Origin: Streptomyces sp. NBC_01288
Lineage (GTDB): Bacteria > Actinomycetota > Actinomycetes > Streptomycetales > Streptomycetaceae
Assembly (NCBI RefSeq): GCF_035982055.1
Contig: NZ_CP108427.1
Coordinates: forward strand, 8,989,001 to 9,053,000
Direction of reading: 5' to 3'
Length of the DNA: 64,000 nt
This document shows, in pieces, positions 1 through 8,449 of this stretch. Each line of letters starts with the position of its first letter. The first letter of the stretch is position 1. The position numbers and the translations under genes were made by a program. The notes beneath the pieces were generated by a model. That model was not told the DNA's origin. It made no database searches and was given only the letters and a program-made list of their open reading frames with translations.

Positions 1-699
1 TCCGAGTGGATCAAGATCCGAACCCTGCGCTCCCAGGTCGCGGCCCTCGCCATGATCCTCGCGGTGACCGTGCTCTTCTCCGCGCTCGCCTCGTCCGACA
101 CCGGAGGCGACGACTTCGACCCGCTGTTCGCGGTCTTCTTCGGCGTGACCTTCGGCCAGATCGCGGCGATCGCCTTCGGCACGACCGCCGTGTCCTCCGA
201 GTTCCAGGGCGGAGCGCTACGGATGTCGCTGGCCGCGGTGCCGCACCGGGGACGCTGGTTCGCGGCCAAGGCGACGGCGATCGCCGTGCCCGTGTTCGCC
301 GTCGGCCTGGTCACCGGCGTGGTGACGCTGGTGGTCGGCAAGGCGGTGCTGGGCTCCGAGGCCGACGGGCTCGGCTGGTCGGAACAGGTGCGCGGTGTGC
401 TCGGTTGCGCCGTCTATCTCACGCTGATGGCGCTGCTCGCGGCCGGTCTCACGGCGGTGCTGCGCAGTGGAGTGGCGACGCTGAGCATCGTCATCCCGTT
501 CCTGCTCATCGTGTCCTTCGTGGTCGGCGACGCGTCGAGCGACATCGCGGACCTCCTGCCCGACCGGGCCGGTCAGGTGGCGCTCCACGCGACCTGGGCC
601 GGGGCGATGGGGCCGTGGACCGGACTCGGGGTGACGGCGCTGTGGGCAACGGCGGCGTTGGCGGCGGGAGCGTGGAGCGTCCGGCGCCGGGACGCCTGA
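1..699 (+). CDS. ABC-2 type transporter permease, 5' end outside window
   Basis: The frame is open from the first base, so the true start lies upstream. The visible 232 codons hold about six hydrophobic segments, at roughly residues 17-32, 40-62, 92-118, 136-155, 161-180 and 205-225. A hydrophilic loop with the motif SSEFQGG sits after the second one, the usual pattern of ABC-2 permeases of the DrrB/NatB kind. These proteins form the membrane part of an exporter, and the partner ATPase is presumably encoded just upstream. The substrate cannot be told. The family call is fairly sure from topology; the exact subfamily is inference. Confidence 0.75.
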   Translation, partial: SEWIKIRTLRSQVAALAMILAVTVLFSALASSDTGGDDFDPLFAVFFGVTFGQIAAIAFGTTAVSSEFQGGALRMSLAAVPHRGRWFAAKATAIAVPVFAVGLVTGVVTLVVGKAVLGSEADGLGWSEQVRGVLGCAVYLTLMALLAAGLTAVLRSGVATLSIVIPFLLIVSFVVGDASSDIADLLPDRAGQVALHATWAGAMGPWTGLGVTALWATAALAAGAWSVRRRDA

Positions 700-780
700 C
701 CTCGGGAGTGCCGGAACGTTTGCCCCCGTGCGGAGCCTGACGCCCCGCCCATTGTCAGTGGGAGCCGGTTCACTGGAGGC

Positions 781-1007
781 ATGAACATCACGCACTCGCT
801 GACGACGATCGACCTGCTGTGCACCCGGGACTTCCCCGCGGAGCACGGCAGGACGGACCTGGGCATGGGAGGACCCGGCTGTCACATCGCCGCGTTACAG
901 ACGAGTCGCCGCAGGCCGGCCGGTGGATCGCCCTCGGCGTGTCCCAGTGGGACAAGGAACTCCCGTTCCAACTCCTGGCCGTCAAAACGGAGATGGACCC
1001 ACCGTGA
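781..1007 (+). pseudogene. possible small disrupted ORF
   Basis: An ATG at 781 has a good ribosome site (CTGGAGGC). It opens a frame whose first 40 or so codons look protein-like (MNITHSLTTIDLL...). The credible continuation (ESPQAGRWIALGVSQWDKE...) lies in another frame and ends at 1007, just before the convergent glycosylase gene. This suggests a frameshifted small gene in the 312-bp gap between the permease and the glycosylase. I do not recognise the family. It may equally be chance coding; nothing else of note is seen in the gap. Confidence 0.3.
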
Positions 1008-1011
1008 GGGT

Positions 1012-1557
1012 CTAGTCCTGCGCGGCGACCCGCAGCCGCCCGAACTCCTCGGCCATCGTCGCCGCCGTCCAATGCGCGTTCAGCCCGCTCGGATTGGGCA
1101 GCACCCACACACGCGTGTCCCCGAACGTCCGCTCCTGCGGTCCCACTTGGGCCTTCTTGTCGTCGAACGCGGCCCGGTATGCCGTGACCCCGAGCACAGC
1201 CAGCCAACGCGGTTTCCAGCCCGTCAGCTTCGACGCGAGGAGCTGTCCGCCCTCGCGGTACTCCTCAGGGCTCAGCTCGTCGGCCCGGGCTGTCGCCCGT
1301 GCCACCACGTTCGTGATGCCGAGCCCGTAGGACAGCAACTCGCCCTGCTCCGCGGGCTTCATGAGCCTCGGGGTGAAGCCGGACAGATGCAGCACGGGCC
1401 AGAAGCGGTTGCCGGGACGGGCGAAGTGGTGGCCCGTGGCCGCCGTCATCAGACCGGGGTTGATACCGCAGAACAGCACGGCGAGGCCGTCCGCGACGAC
1501 GTCCGGTACGAGACGGTCGCGGGCGGCCTCCAGCTCGGCCTGGGTGAAGCGGGTCAG
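1012..1557 (-). CDS. mug: mismatch-specific (G:T/U) DNA glycosylase, Mug/TDG family
   Basis: The product excises uracil or thymine from G mispairs in base excision repair. The family motif GINPG is near the N-terminus and the second motif NPSGL near the C-terminus, with FARPGNRFW between, as in E. coli Mug. The first ATG/GTG-type start is GTG at 1479, but it would remove the first beta strand. Conserved-looking sequence (LTRFTQAELEAARD) runs up to a CTG at 1557, which overlaps the purB stop as CTGA. I therefore place the start there, by inference. It lies directly downstream of purB and is probably translationally coupled to it. Confidence 0.8.
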   Translation of the reverse strand: MTRFTQAELEAARDRLVPDVVADGLAVLFCGINPGLMTAATGHHFARPGNRFWPVLHLSGFTPRLMKPAEQGELLSYGLGITNVVARATARADELSPEEYREGGQLLASKLTGWKPRWLAVLGVTAYRAAFDDKKAQVGPQERTFGDTRVWVLPNPSGLNAHWTAATMAEEFGRLRVAAQD

Positions 1558-2996
1558 AGGATCGCCCCCGGGGTGTAACCCGCGGCCTCCGGGTGCTGCT
1601 TCGCGAGCTCCTCGACACGGGCGACGACGACGGCGACCTGGTCGGCCGCGGCACCCGTGAAGGACAGCTTGTCGGCCATCAGCGCGTCCAACTGGGCGCG
1701 GTCGAGCGGGATGCGCTCGTCGGCGGCGAGTTTGTCCAGCAGCTCGTTCCGCTCGGCGCCCTGCTCGCGCATCGCCAGCGCGGAGGCGACGGCGTTCTCC
1801 TTGATGGCCTCGTGCGCGACCTCGCGGCCGACACCCGCGCGGACCGCGGCCATCAGCACCTTGGTCGTCGCGAGGAACGGCAGATAGCGGTCCAGCTCAC
1901 GCGCGACGACCGCCGGGAACGCGCCGAACTCGTCGAGCACGGTCAGGAAAGTCTCCAGCAGCCCGTCGAGCGCGAAGAACGCGTCGGGGAGGGCCACCCG
2001 GCGCACCACCGAGCACGAGACATCGCCCTCGTTCCACTGGTCGCCCGCCAGCTCGCCGGTCATCGAGGCGTAGCCGCGCAGGATGACCATGAGGCCGTTG
2101 ACGCGCTCGCAGGAGCGGGTGTTCATCTTGTGCGGCATCGCGGACGAACCGACCTGGCCGGGCTTGAAGCCCTCGGTGACCAGCTCGTGCCCCGCCATCA
2201 GCCGGATCGTCTTCGCCAGCGACGAAGGCGCCGCCGCGACCTGCACCAGCGCGGTCACGACCTCGTAGTCCAGCGAGCGCGGGTACACCTGGCCGACCGA
2301 GGTGAACGCCTGCGAGAAGCCCAGGTGGGTGGCGATCCGCTGCTCCAGCTCCGCGAGCTTCGCCGCGTCGCCGCCGAGCAGGTCCAGCATGTCCTGCGCC
2401 GTGCCCACCGGCCCCTTGATGCCACGCAGCGGGTAACGACCGAGCAGCTCCTCCACCCGGCCGTACGCCACGAGCAGTTCGTCGGCGGCGGTCGCGAAAC
2501 GCTTGCCGAGGGTGGTCGCCTGCGCGGCCACGTTGTGCGAGCGACCGGCCATGACCAGCTCGCCGTACTCACCGGCCAGCTTGCCGAGACGCGCCAGAAC
2601 GGCCACCGTACGGTCGCGCATCAGCTCCAGCGAGAGCCGGATCTGCAACTGCTCGACGTTCTCCGTCAGGTCCCGGGACGTCATGCCCTTGTGCACCTGC
2701 TCGTGCCCGGCGAGATCGTTGAACTCCTCGATCCGCGCCTTCACGTCATGCCGCGTGACCTTCTCGCGCTCGGCGATCGAGGCCAGGTCGACCTGGTCGA
2801 GCACCCGCTCGTAGTCCGCGATCGCCGTGTCCGGCACCTCGATCCCGAGGTCCTTCTGGGCCCGCAACACAGCGAGCCAGAGCTGCCGCTCCAGCTTCAC
2901 CTTCTGCTCGGGAGACCAGAGCGTGGCGAGCTCGGCGGAGGCGTAACGTCCGGCGAGGACGTTCGGGATGCGGGGCTTGGCGGGAGCGGGAGTCAC
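1554..2996 (-). CDS. purB: adenylosuccinate lyase
   Basis: This 480-residue enzyme cleaves SAICAR and adenylosuccinate in purine synthesis, releasing fumarate. The fumarase/aspartase superfamily signature is plain: GSSAMPHKMN around residue 280, with TSRDLTEN and the helical core before it. The longest frame starts further upstream, but the GTG at 2996 (VTPAPAKPRIPNVLAGRY) gives the normal family N-terminus. No other purine gene lies nearby. The following glycosylase gene overlaps its stop codon, so the two are likely co-transcribed. Confidence 0.96.
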   Translation of the reverse strand: MTPAPAKPRIPNVLAGRYASAELATLWSPEQKVKLERQLWLAVLRAQKDLGIEVPDTAIADYERVLDQVDLASIAEREKVTRHDVKARIEEFNDLAGHEQVHKGMTSRDLTENVEQLQIRLSLELMRDRTVAVLARLGKLAGEYGELVMAGRSHNVAAQATTLGKRFATAADELLVAYGRVEELLGRYPLRGIKGPVGTAQDMLDLLGGDAAKLAELEQRIATHLGFSQAFTSVGQVYPRSLDYEVVTALVQVAAAPSSLAKTIRLMAGHELVTEGFKPGQVGSSAMPHKMNTRSCERVNGLMVILRGYASMTGELAGDQWNEGDVSCSVVRRVALPDAFFALDGLLETFLTVLDEFGAFPAVVARELDRYLPFLATTKVLMAAVRAGVGREVAHEAIKENAVASALAMREQGAERNELLDKLAADERIPLDRAQLDALMADKLSFTGAAADQVAVVVARVEELAKQHPEAAGYTPGAIL

Positions 2997-3103
2997 GTGG
3001 ACAGATTCTACTGGCGGTTCGTGCAGGCCAGCGCCAGGGTTCGGTTCGGCGGAAGCTACGAGACCCACGTCACGGTCTGACGTGTTCGGCCGCGGGACTC
3101 ACG

Positions 3104-3454
3104 TCACGGGCTCGGATCCCTACCGTCGGCAAGCTCCGCCAACACCCCCGCATGACAGACCAACGGCGCGCACCAGCAAGCCAGCACCCGTCCGCGCAAC
3201 GCCGGAATCAGCTCCAGCAGATACGGCCGCTCCAGCAGATACGCCCGGTACTTCGCCATCACCTCCGCGCGCGTGCCGTCCCGGCGGCGCGTGGGGGTGT
3301 CGTAGGCGAAGGGGTTGTAGAGCGGGTGGCGGGGGAGGTCCCAGCCGCCCAGGGTCCAGCGGCGACCTACGTAGATGACTTCACCGGGGGCGAGTTCCAG
3401 GCGGCGGCCGTACTCGTGGATGTGGCCCCTGATGTTGATCACCCGTGTGGTCAT
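3104..3454 (-). CDS. DUF4326 domain-containing protein
   Basis: This 116-residue protein has the features of the DUF4326 family: an N-terminal RVINIRG segment, YVGRRW near residue 30, a central NPF, and a C-terminal CWCAPLVCHAGVLAEL containing two cysteines and a histidine that could bind metal. The function of the family is not established. It stands alone between purB and the SGNH hydrolase, which ends its frame only 7 bp away on the same strand, so the two may share a transcript. Family assignment is fairly confident. Confidence 0.8.
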   Translation of the reverse strand: MTTRVINIRGHIHEYGRRLELAPGEVIYVGRRWTLGGWDLPRHPLYNPFAYDTPTRRRDGTRAEVMAKYRAYLLERPYLLELIPALRGRVLACWCAPLVCHAGVLAELADGRDPSP

Positions 3455-3460
3455 GGGGAG

Positions 3461-4243
3461 TTACGCCGCCGGGCCCTCGTAGGGGAGCAGGTCAGGGCGC
3501 TTGGGGGAGAGGCCGTCCCCCGAGGAGCGGCCCGTGAGGCGGCGGCCGATCCAGGGGAGGAGGTACTGGCGGGTGAAGCGGGCGTCCTCGACGCGGCGGG
3601 CGGTCCAGTTCGGGGGCGCGGTCGGGGGCATCGGGGTGCGCCACTCCGGGTCCTCGGCCTCGTAGCCGAGGGTCTGCCACACCGCCTCGGCGACGCGGCG
3701 GTGGCCCTCGGCCGTGAGATGGAGCCGGTCGACGTCCCAGGCGCGCTGGTCGGCGAGCGAGGGGGCGCCGTACAGGTCGACGACCAAGGCGCCGTGCCGT
3801 TCGGCGAGGTCGTCGACGCAGGCGAAGAGTTCCTCCATGCGCGGCCGGAATCGCTGCTGGACCGGGCCCTCGCGGCCGGGGCTGCGCATCAGCACCAGCT
3901 GCTTGCAGGCGGGAGTGAGCCGTTCGACGGCCTCCTCCAGCAGGGCGCGCACCCGGCCCATGTCGCACTTGGGGCGCAGGGTGTCGTTCAGGCCGCCGAC
4001 CAGCGTGATCACATCGGGCTGCATGGCGGCCGCCGGGCCGACCTGCTCGTCGACGATCTGCGCGATCAGCTTGCCGCGCACGGCGAGGTTGGCGTACCGG
4101 AAGCCGGGCGCCCGGGCGGCCATCCGGCCGGCGAGGAGGTCGGCCCAGCCCCGGTAGGTGCCGTCCGGGAGCCGGTCCGACATGCCCTCGGTGAAGGAGT
4201 CGCCGATCGCGACCAGGCTGGTGTGTGTGGGGTTCGTCTGCAT
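3461..4243 (-). CDS. SGNH/GDSL-type hydrolase
   Basis: This 260-residue cytoplasmic esterase-like protein carries block I GDSFTEG at about residue 15. Block III is GGLNDT near residue 95, and a C-terminal D-x-x-H (DRLHLTAEGH) supplies the catalytic Asp/His. ATG at 4243 was chosen because it places GDSF close to the N-terminus; longer upstream frames have no family support. No signal peptide is seen. The natural substrate is unknown; relatives act on acyl esters. The 283 bp upstream of it (4244-4526) show no convincing gene. Confidence 0.88.
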   Translation of the reverse strand: MQTNPTHTSLVAIGDSFTEGMSDRLPDGTYRGWADLLAGRMAARAPGFRYANLAVRGKLIAQIVDEQVGPAAAMQPDVITLVGGLNDTLRPKCDMGRVRALLEEAVERLTPACKQLVLMRSPGREGPVQQRFRPRMEELFACVDDLAERHGALVVDLYGAPSLADQRAWDVDRLHLTAEGHRRVAEAVWQTLGYEAEDPEWRTPMPPTAPPNWTARRVEDARFTRQYLLPWIGRRLTGRSSGDGLSPKRPDLLPYEGPAA

Positions 4244-4526
4244 GGCGACGAAGATGATATCCCGCGTCCATACCCACCGGTAGGTCGGCCTCCGCCATGA
4301 CCGATGACCGGCCGTGCAGTGCGTCGGCGGCCCGCCGGGCGTTGACCCGCTGCCGGACGAGGGCCCGCAAAGCCACTCGCCGAGCCCGTGGCCTGCCACC
4401 GGCCGGGGGAACGAGCCCCGAGTCACCGGCCAGGCTCCGACGCCTCCCGCGCGGGGCTCACGGCCTGCCGCCTACCCGTCGCGCACCGACCACCCCGGAC
4501 CCCGGACCGACTGCCCTCTCACTCCC

Positions 4527-5540
4527 TCACGCCCGCTGCCCGAACAGCTCCCGCAGCACGTCCTCCATGGTCACAAGACCCGTCAGCCGCCCCTCCTCGT
4601 CGAGGACCGCCGCGAGGTGCGTCCGGCTGCTGCGCATCGCGGTGAGGACGTCGTCCAGCGGGGTGCTCTCCTTCACGTCGGCGATGGAGCGCATGTCCTC
4701 GATCTTGAACGGCTCGTTGCGCGGCGAGGCGTCGAGCGCGTCCTTGACGTGCAGGTAGCCGATGATGCGGCGCTCGCCGTCCACCACGGGGAAGCGGGAG
4801 AAGCCGGACTCGGCCGACAGCACCTCCAGCTCGGCCGGAGTGATGCCCGCGACCACGTAGTCGACGCGTTCGAGGGGGAGCACGACGTCCCGCACGGGCC
4901 GCCTACCCAGCTCCAGCGCGTCGTTCAGCCGCTCCAGGGCCCGTTCGTCGATGAGCCCCGCCTCGCCGGAGTCCCGTACGATCCGGGCGAGTTCGGCGTC
5001 CGAGAAGGACGCCGTCACCTCGTCCTTGACCTCGACCCGCAGCAGCTTGAGCAGCGTGTTGGCGAACGCGTTGATCGTGAAGATCACCGGACGCAGCGCC
5101 CGGGACAACGTCACCAGCGGCGGTCCGAGGACCAGCGCGCTGCGGATCGGCTCGGCCAAGGCGATGTTCTTCGGCACCATCTCGCCGAGCAGCATGTGCA
5201 GATAGGTCGCCGCGGCGAGCGCGATCACGAAGGACACCGCGTGCCCCGCGCCCTCCGGTACGCCGACCGCGTGGAACACCGGTTCCAGCAGATGGGCGAT
5301 CGCCGGTTCCGCGACGATGCCGAGCACCAAGGTGCAGAGCGTGATGCCGAGTTGGGCCGCGGCCATCAGAGCCGACACGTGCTGCAACCCCCACAGCACG
5401 CTCTTGGCCCGCCGGTCGCCGTCCTCGGCGTACGGCTCGATCTGGCTGCGGCGCACCGAGATCAGCGCGAACTCGGCGGCCACGAAGAAGGCGTTGACGA
5501 CCAGCGTCGCCAACCCGATCAGCAGTTGTACGGCGGTCAC
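4527..5540 (-). CDS. CNNM/HlyC-CorC family membrane protein with CBS domains (second of pair)
   Basis: The 337-residue protein has an N-terminal CNNM (DUF21) membrane domain of about four helices, with FFVAAEFALISVRRSQ near the start. Two CBS modules follow (around residues 205-320), ending MEDVLRELFG. The family includes CorC-type Mg2+/Co2+ efflux or resistance proteins, often mis-named hemolysins. Unlike its partner it lacks the C-terminal CorC/HlyC transporter-associated domain. The GTG start at 5540 overlaps the stop of the preceding gene (GTGA), so the two are translationally coupled and may form a hetero-oligomer. Confidence 0.9.
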   Translation of the reverse strand: MTAVQLLIGLATLVVNAFFVAAEFALISVRRSQIEPYAEDGDRRAKSVLWGLQHVSALMAAAQLGITLCTLVLGIVAEPAIAHLLEPVFHAVGVPEGAGHAVSFVIALAAATYLHMLLGEMVPKNIALAEPIRSALVLGPPLVTLSRALRPVIFTINAFANTLLKLLRVEVKDEVTASFSDAELARIVRDSGEAGLIDERALERLNDALELGRRPVRDVVLPLERVDYVVAGITPAELEVLSAESGFSRFPVVDGERRIIGYLHVKDALDASPRNEPFKIEDMRSIADVKESTPLDDVLTAMRSSRTHLAAVLDEEGRLTGLVTMEDVLRELFGQRA

Positions 5541-6904
5541 AGCTCCCCCTTCGCGGAGTCGGAGTCGGATCCGGTTCCGGAACCGGATCCGGAACCGTCG
5601 TCGCGCGGCGCGTGCAGCAGCAGCCGCGCGGCCCGACGCCCGGACGCGTCCACCACGTCGATCCGCCACCCGGCGACCTCGACGACGTCACCGGCCTCCG
5701 GAATCCGCCCCAGCTCATTGGCCGCCAGACCGGCCAACGTCTCGTACGGCCCCTCCGGCGCCCGCAGCCCCACGCGCGCGAGCTGGTCCATCCGGGCGGC
5801 ACCGTCCGCCGAGTACAGCGTGCGGCCGTCGTCGTCCGCCCCGGCCGGGGCGAGGTCGGGCGTCTCGTGCGGGTCGTGCTCGTCCCGCACCTCGCCTACG
5901 ACCTCCTCGACGATGTCCTCCAGGGTCGCGACCCCGGCCGTACCGCCGTACTCGTCGATGACGACGGCCATCGTGCGCTTGCCGGACAGCCGGTCCAGGA
6001 GGCGGTCCACGGTCAGGGACTCCGGGACGAGGAGGGGTTCGCGCATGACCTCGGAGAGGGGGAAGCGGGTGCGGCGGTCCGCCGGAACCGCCAACACGTC
6101 CTTGATGTGCACCGTGCCTACGACCTCGTCCAGGTTGCCCCGGAAGACCGGGAACCGGGACAGCCCGGTCGCCCGCGTCGCGTTCGCCACGTCCTCGCAG
6201 GTCGCCTGGGCGTCGAGGGCGACGACCTGGACGCGGGGCGTCATCACGTTCTCCGCGGTGAGATCGGCGAGGTTGAGCGTCCGTACGAACAGCTCGGCGG
6301 TGTCCGGCTCCAGGGCGCCCTCCCTGGCGGAGTGCCGGGCCAGCGCGGCCAGCTCCTGCGGCCCGCGCGCGGAGGCCAGCTCCTCGGCCGGCTCCAGGCC
6401 GAAGGCCCGCACAACATGGTTGGCCGTGTTGTTCAGATGGCTGATGAACGGGCGGAACGCGGCGCTGAACCACCGCTGCGCGTTCCCCACCCGCTTCGCC
6501 ACGCTGAGCGGCGACGAGATCGCCCAGTTCTTCGGCACCAGCTCGCCGACGACCATCAGGAACACCGTCGACAGCGCCGTACCCAGCACCAGCGCGACGG
6601 ACTTCGACGCCGAGTGCGAGATGCCCAGGGATTCCAGGGGGCCCGCGATCAGCGCGGCGATCGACGGCTCGGAGAGCATGCCGACGACCAGATTGGTGAC
6701 GGTGATGCCGAGCTGCGCCCCGGAGAGCTGGAACGTCAGATTCCGTACGGCCTTCAGGGCACCGGAGGCGCCCCGTTCGCCGCGCTCGACCGCACGCTCC
6801 AGTTCGCCGCGCTGAACGGTGGTCAGCGAGAACTCGGCCGCGACGAAGGCGCCGCAGAGGAGCGAGAGCAGGATCGCCACCAGCAGCAGAAGCACTTCGG
6901 TCAT
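5537..6904 (-). CDS. CNNM/HlyC-CorC family membrane protein with CBS and CorC_HlyC domains (first of pair)
   Basis: The 455-residue protein has an N-terminal CNNM domain (FVAAEFSLTTVQRGE; three to four helices to about residue 150). A CBS pair follows at about 200-330 (DEYGGTAGVATLEDIVEEVVGE), then a C-terminal CorC_HlyC domain (about 365-430). It probably works in divalent cation homeostasis at the membrane. The last 15 or so residues are a Gly/Ser/Asp low-complexity tail encoded by GGATCCGG-type palindromic repeats. It is the first gene of a two-gene coupled unit. Confidence 0.91.
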   Translation of the reverse strand: MTEVLLLLVAILLSLLCGAFVAAEFSLTTVQRGELERAVERGERGASGALKAVRNLTFQLSGAQLGITVTNLVVGMLSEPSIAALIAGPLESLGISHSASKSVALVLGTALSTVFLMVVGELVPKNWAISSPLSVAKRVGNAQRWFSAAFRPFISHLNNTANHVVRAFGLEPAEELASARGPQELAALARHSAREGALEPDTAELFVRTLNLADLTAENVMTPRVQVVALDAQATCEDVANATRATGLSRFPVFRGNLDEVVGTVHIKDVLAVPADRRTRFPLSEVMREPLLVPESLTVDRLLDRLSGKRTMAVVIDEYGGTAGVATLEDIVEEVVGEVRDEHDPHETPDLAPAGADDDGRTLYSADGAARMDQLARVGLRAPEGPYETLAGLAANELGRIPEAGDVVEVAGWRIDVVDASGRRAARLLLHAPRDDGSGSGSGTGSDSDSAKGEL

Positions 6905-7053
6905 CGGGTCACCTCCGTCCCATGATCGGACAGGGCAGGGAGGTTCGCGCGGTGTCGCGTACTGGGAGGCTCGCCCATGGGCGGACGCTCACACCTTTCG
7001 TGGAGTTCTGGAACTACGAGTCGTCCGCCAATAGTAAAGGATCAGCAAAGTGG

Positions 7054-7479
7054 TCAGGTGGTGAGATGCTTCACCCAGCGCCGCCACTGTTCCTCGGGTG
7101 CGTACCCCGCCGCGCGCCACGCATGCCGGCCGGTCTCGTTGCGCTCCAGCACCATCGCGTCCCCGCGACGCCCGCCCAGCGCCACGAACCGCTCCTCGGC
7201 CGCGGTGAGCAGCGCCGAGCCGATGCCCTGTCGGCGCTGCTCCGGGTGTACGGCCAACCGGTACAGGTGGCAGCGCCAGCCGTCGAAACCGGCGATCACG
7301 GACCCGACGAGCCGCCCGCCGCGTTCCGCGAGGATCAGCGCGTCCGGGTCCCTGGTGATCAGCCGGACCAAGCCGTCGCGGTCGTCGCTGATGCTCGTGC
7401 CCTCGGCGGCCTCGCGCCAGAACGCCAGCACGGCGTCGATGTCGGTCAGGGCCGCGCTACGGATATGAAGATCACTCAT
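7054..7479 (-). CDS. GNAT family N-acetyltransferase
   Basis: This 141-residue acetyltransferase has the GNAT motif A pattern LAVHPEQRRQGIGSALL (around residues 68-84), which binds acetyl-CoA pyrophosphate, and a C-terminal NETGRHAWRAAGY segment. ATG at 7479 gives the usual RIRxA-type start (MSDLHIRSAALTD). It overlaps the end of the upstream oxidoreductase gene by 8 bp, so both are probably translated from one message. The substrate is unknown. Confidence 0.88.
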   Translation of the reverse strand: MSDLHIRSAALTDIDAVLAFWREAAEGTSISDDRDGLVRLITRDPDALILAERGGRLVGSVIAGFDGWRCHLYRLAVHPEQRRQGIGSALLTAAEERFVALGGRRGDAMVLERNETGRHAWRAAGYAPEEQWRRWVKHLTT

Positions 7480-8383
7480 GGGGCGAGCCAAACAGAGGGG
7501 CGGCGGGCGCGGCGAGTGGGTTTCGGCGCAATTCCTCGGCCACCGGAGCGAACGCCTCCATGTACGGCTCCAGCACGGTGAGATACGAGAACCCGTACCG
7601 GTCGCGCAGTGCGCGCAGCTTCGCGGTGATCTCGTCCAGCGTGCCGACCAGGAAGACGGGCAGGTCCAGTACGCGCGACAGGGACAGGTCCGGTCGGCGG
7701 TCCAGCAGCGGCCGGAGCGCGCTCGCGGGATCGTCGGTCACGGCCACCATCTGGATCAGGAGGTTGAGTTCGGCCGCTTCCTCGCGGCCGGCCGCGAACT
7801 CCCGGTACCGGGCGACCCGTTGACCGAACCCGGCGGCGTCGACCGGCGCCAGCCTGCCCGTCGTACTCCCCGGTTCGAGGCTCGCCCCCGCGAACGCCGC
7901 GATGTCCGCGTGCTCGGCGGTCAGCCGCAGCATGCGGTCGCCGTTGCCGCCGAGGAGCAGCGGTACGCGGCACTTCGCGGCGTCCAGCAGCCGCCCCAAC
8001 TCCTCGACGGTGCGCCGCAGATGGTCGACGCGCTCGCCCGGCGAACCGAAGGGCAGACCGGCCGTGTCGTGCTCCGCCTGTATGTACCCGGTGCCGAGGC
8101 CGAGTTCGAGGCGGCCGCCGGTCAGGTCGGCGGTCGTCGTCACCTCGCGGGCCAGCAGAGTCGGGTTCCAGAAGCCCGCGTTGAGCACGAACGTGCCCAC
8201 CTGTGGCCGCTCGGTCGCGTCAGCCGCGGCGACCAGTGCCGGGAACGGCGCGACCATGCCGAGGTGGTCGGGGACCAGGATCACGTCGTAGCCGAGTTCC
8301 TCGACCCGACGGCATCTGGTCCGCCACTCGTCGGCGGGTGAGGACGTGAGCAGGCTGGCTCCGAAGCGGAACGGGCGCGGCAT
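7472..8383 (-). CDS. LLM class F420-dependent oxidoreductase
   Basis: The 303-residue protein is a TIM-barrel luciferase-like monooxygenase family member. It has FRFGASL at the N-terminus, VPDHLG near residue 41, LGLGTGYI in the middle, and a GTLDEI segment near the C-terminus. Actinobacterial members usually use coenzyme F420 rather than FMN. ATG at 8383 was chosen because it has an AGGAGAG ribosome site just upstream and matches family length. The substrate cannot be inferred. It overlaps the following GNAT gene. Confidence 0.87.
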   Translation of the reverse strand: MPRPFRFGASLLTSSPADEWRTRCRRVEELGYDVILVPDHLGMVAPFPALVAAADATERPQVGTFVLNAGFWNPTLLAREVTTTADLTGGRLELGLGTGYIQAEHDTAGLPFGSPGERVDHLRRTVEELGRLLDAAKCRVPLLLGGNGDRMLRLTAEHADIAAFAGASLEPGSTTGRLAPVDAAGFGQRVARYREFAAGREEAAELNLLIQMVAVTDDPASALRPLLDRRPDLSLSRVLDLPVFLVGTLDEITAKLRALRDRYGFSYLTVLEPYMEAFAPVAEELRRNPLAAPAAPLFGSPHE

Positions 8384-8449
8384 GAACTCTCCTCGCAGGC
8401 AGGTGACCTGACTGTGCGTCACTTGGTGTGAGTCGCTGTCGCGATTCCA

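Noticed and set aside
1593..3080. A 495-codon open frame on the plus strand
   Set aside because: It mirrors purB, which has clear family motifs on the other strand.
4314..6815. An 833-codon open frame on the plus strand
   Set aside because: It is antisense to the two CBS membrane protein genes and is low-complexity in Arg, Pro and Gly. It reflects GC bias in codon positions of the real genes.
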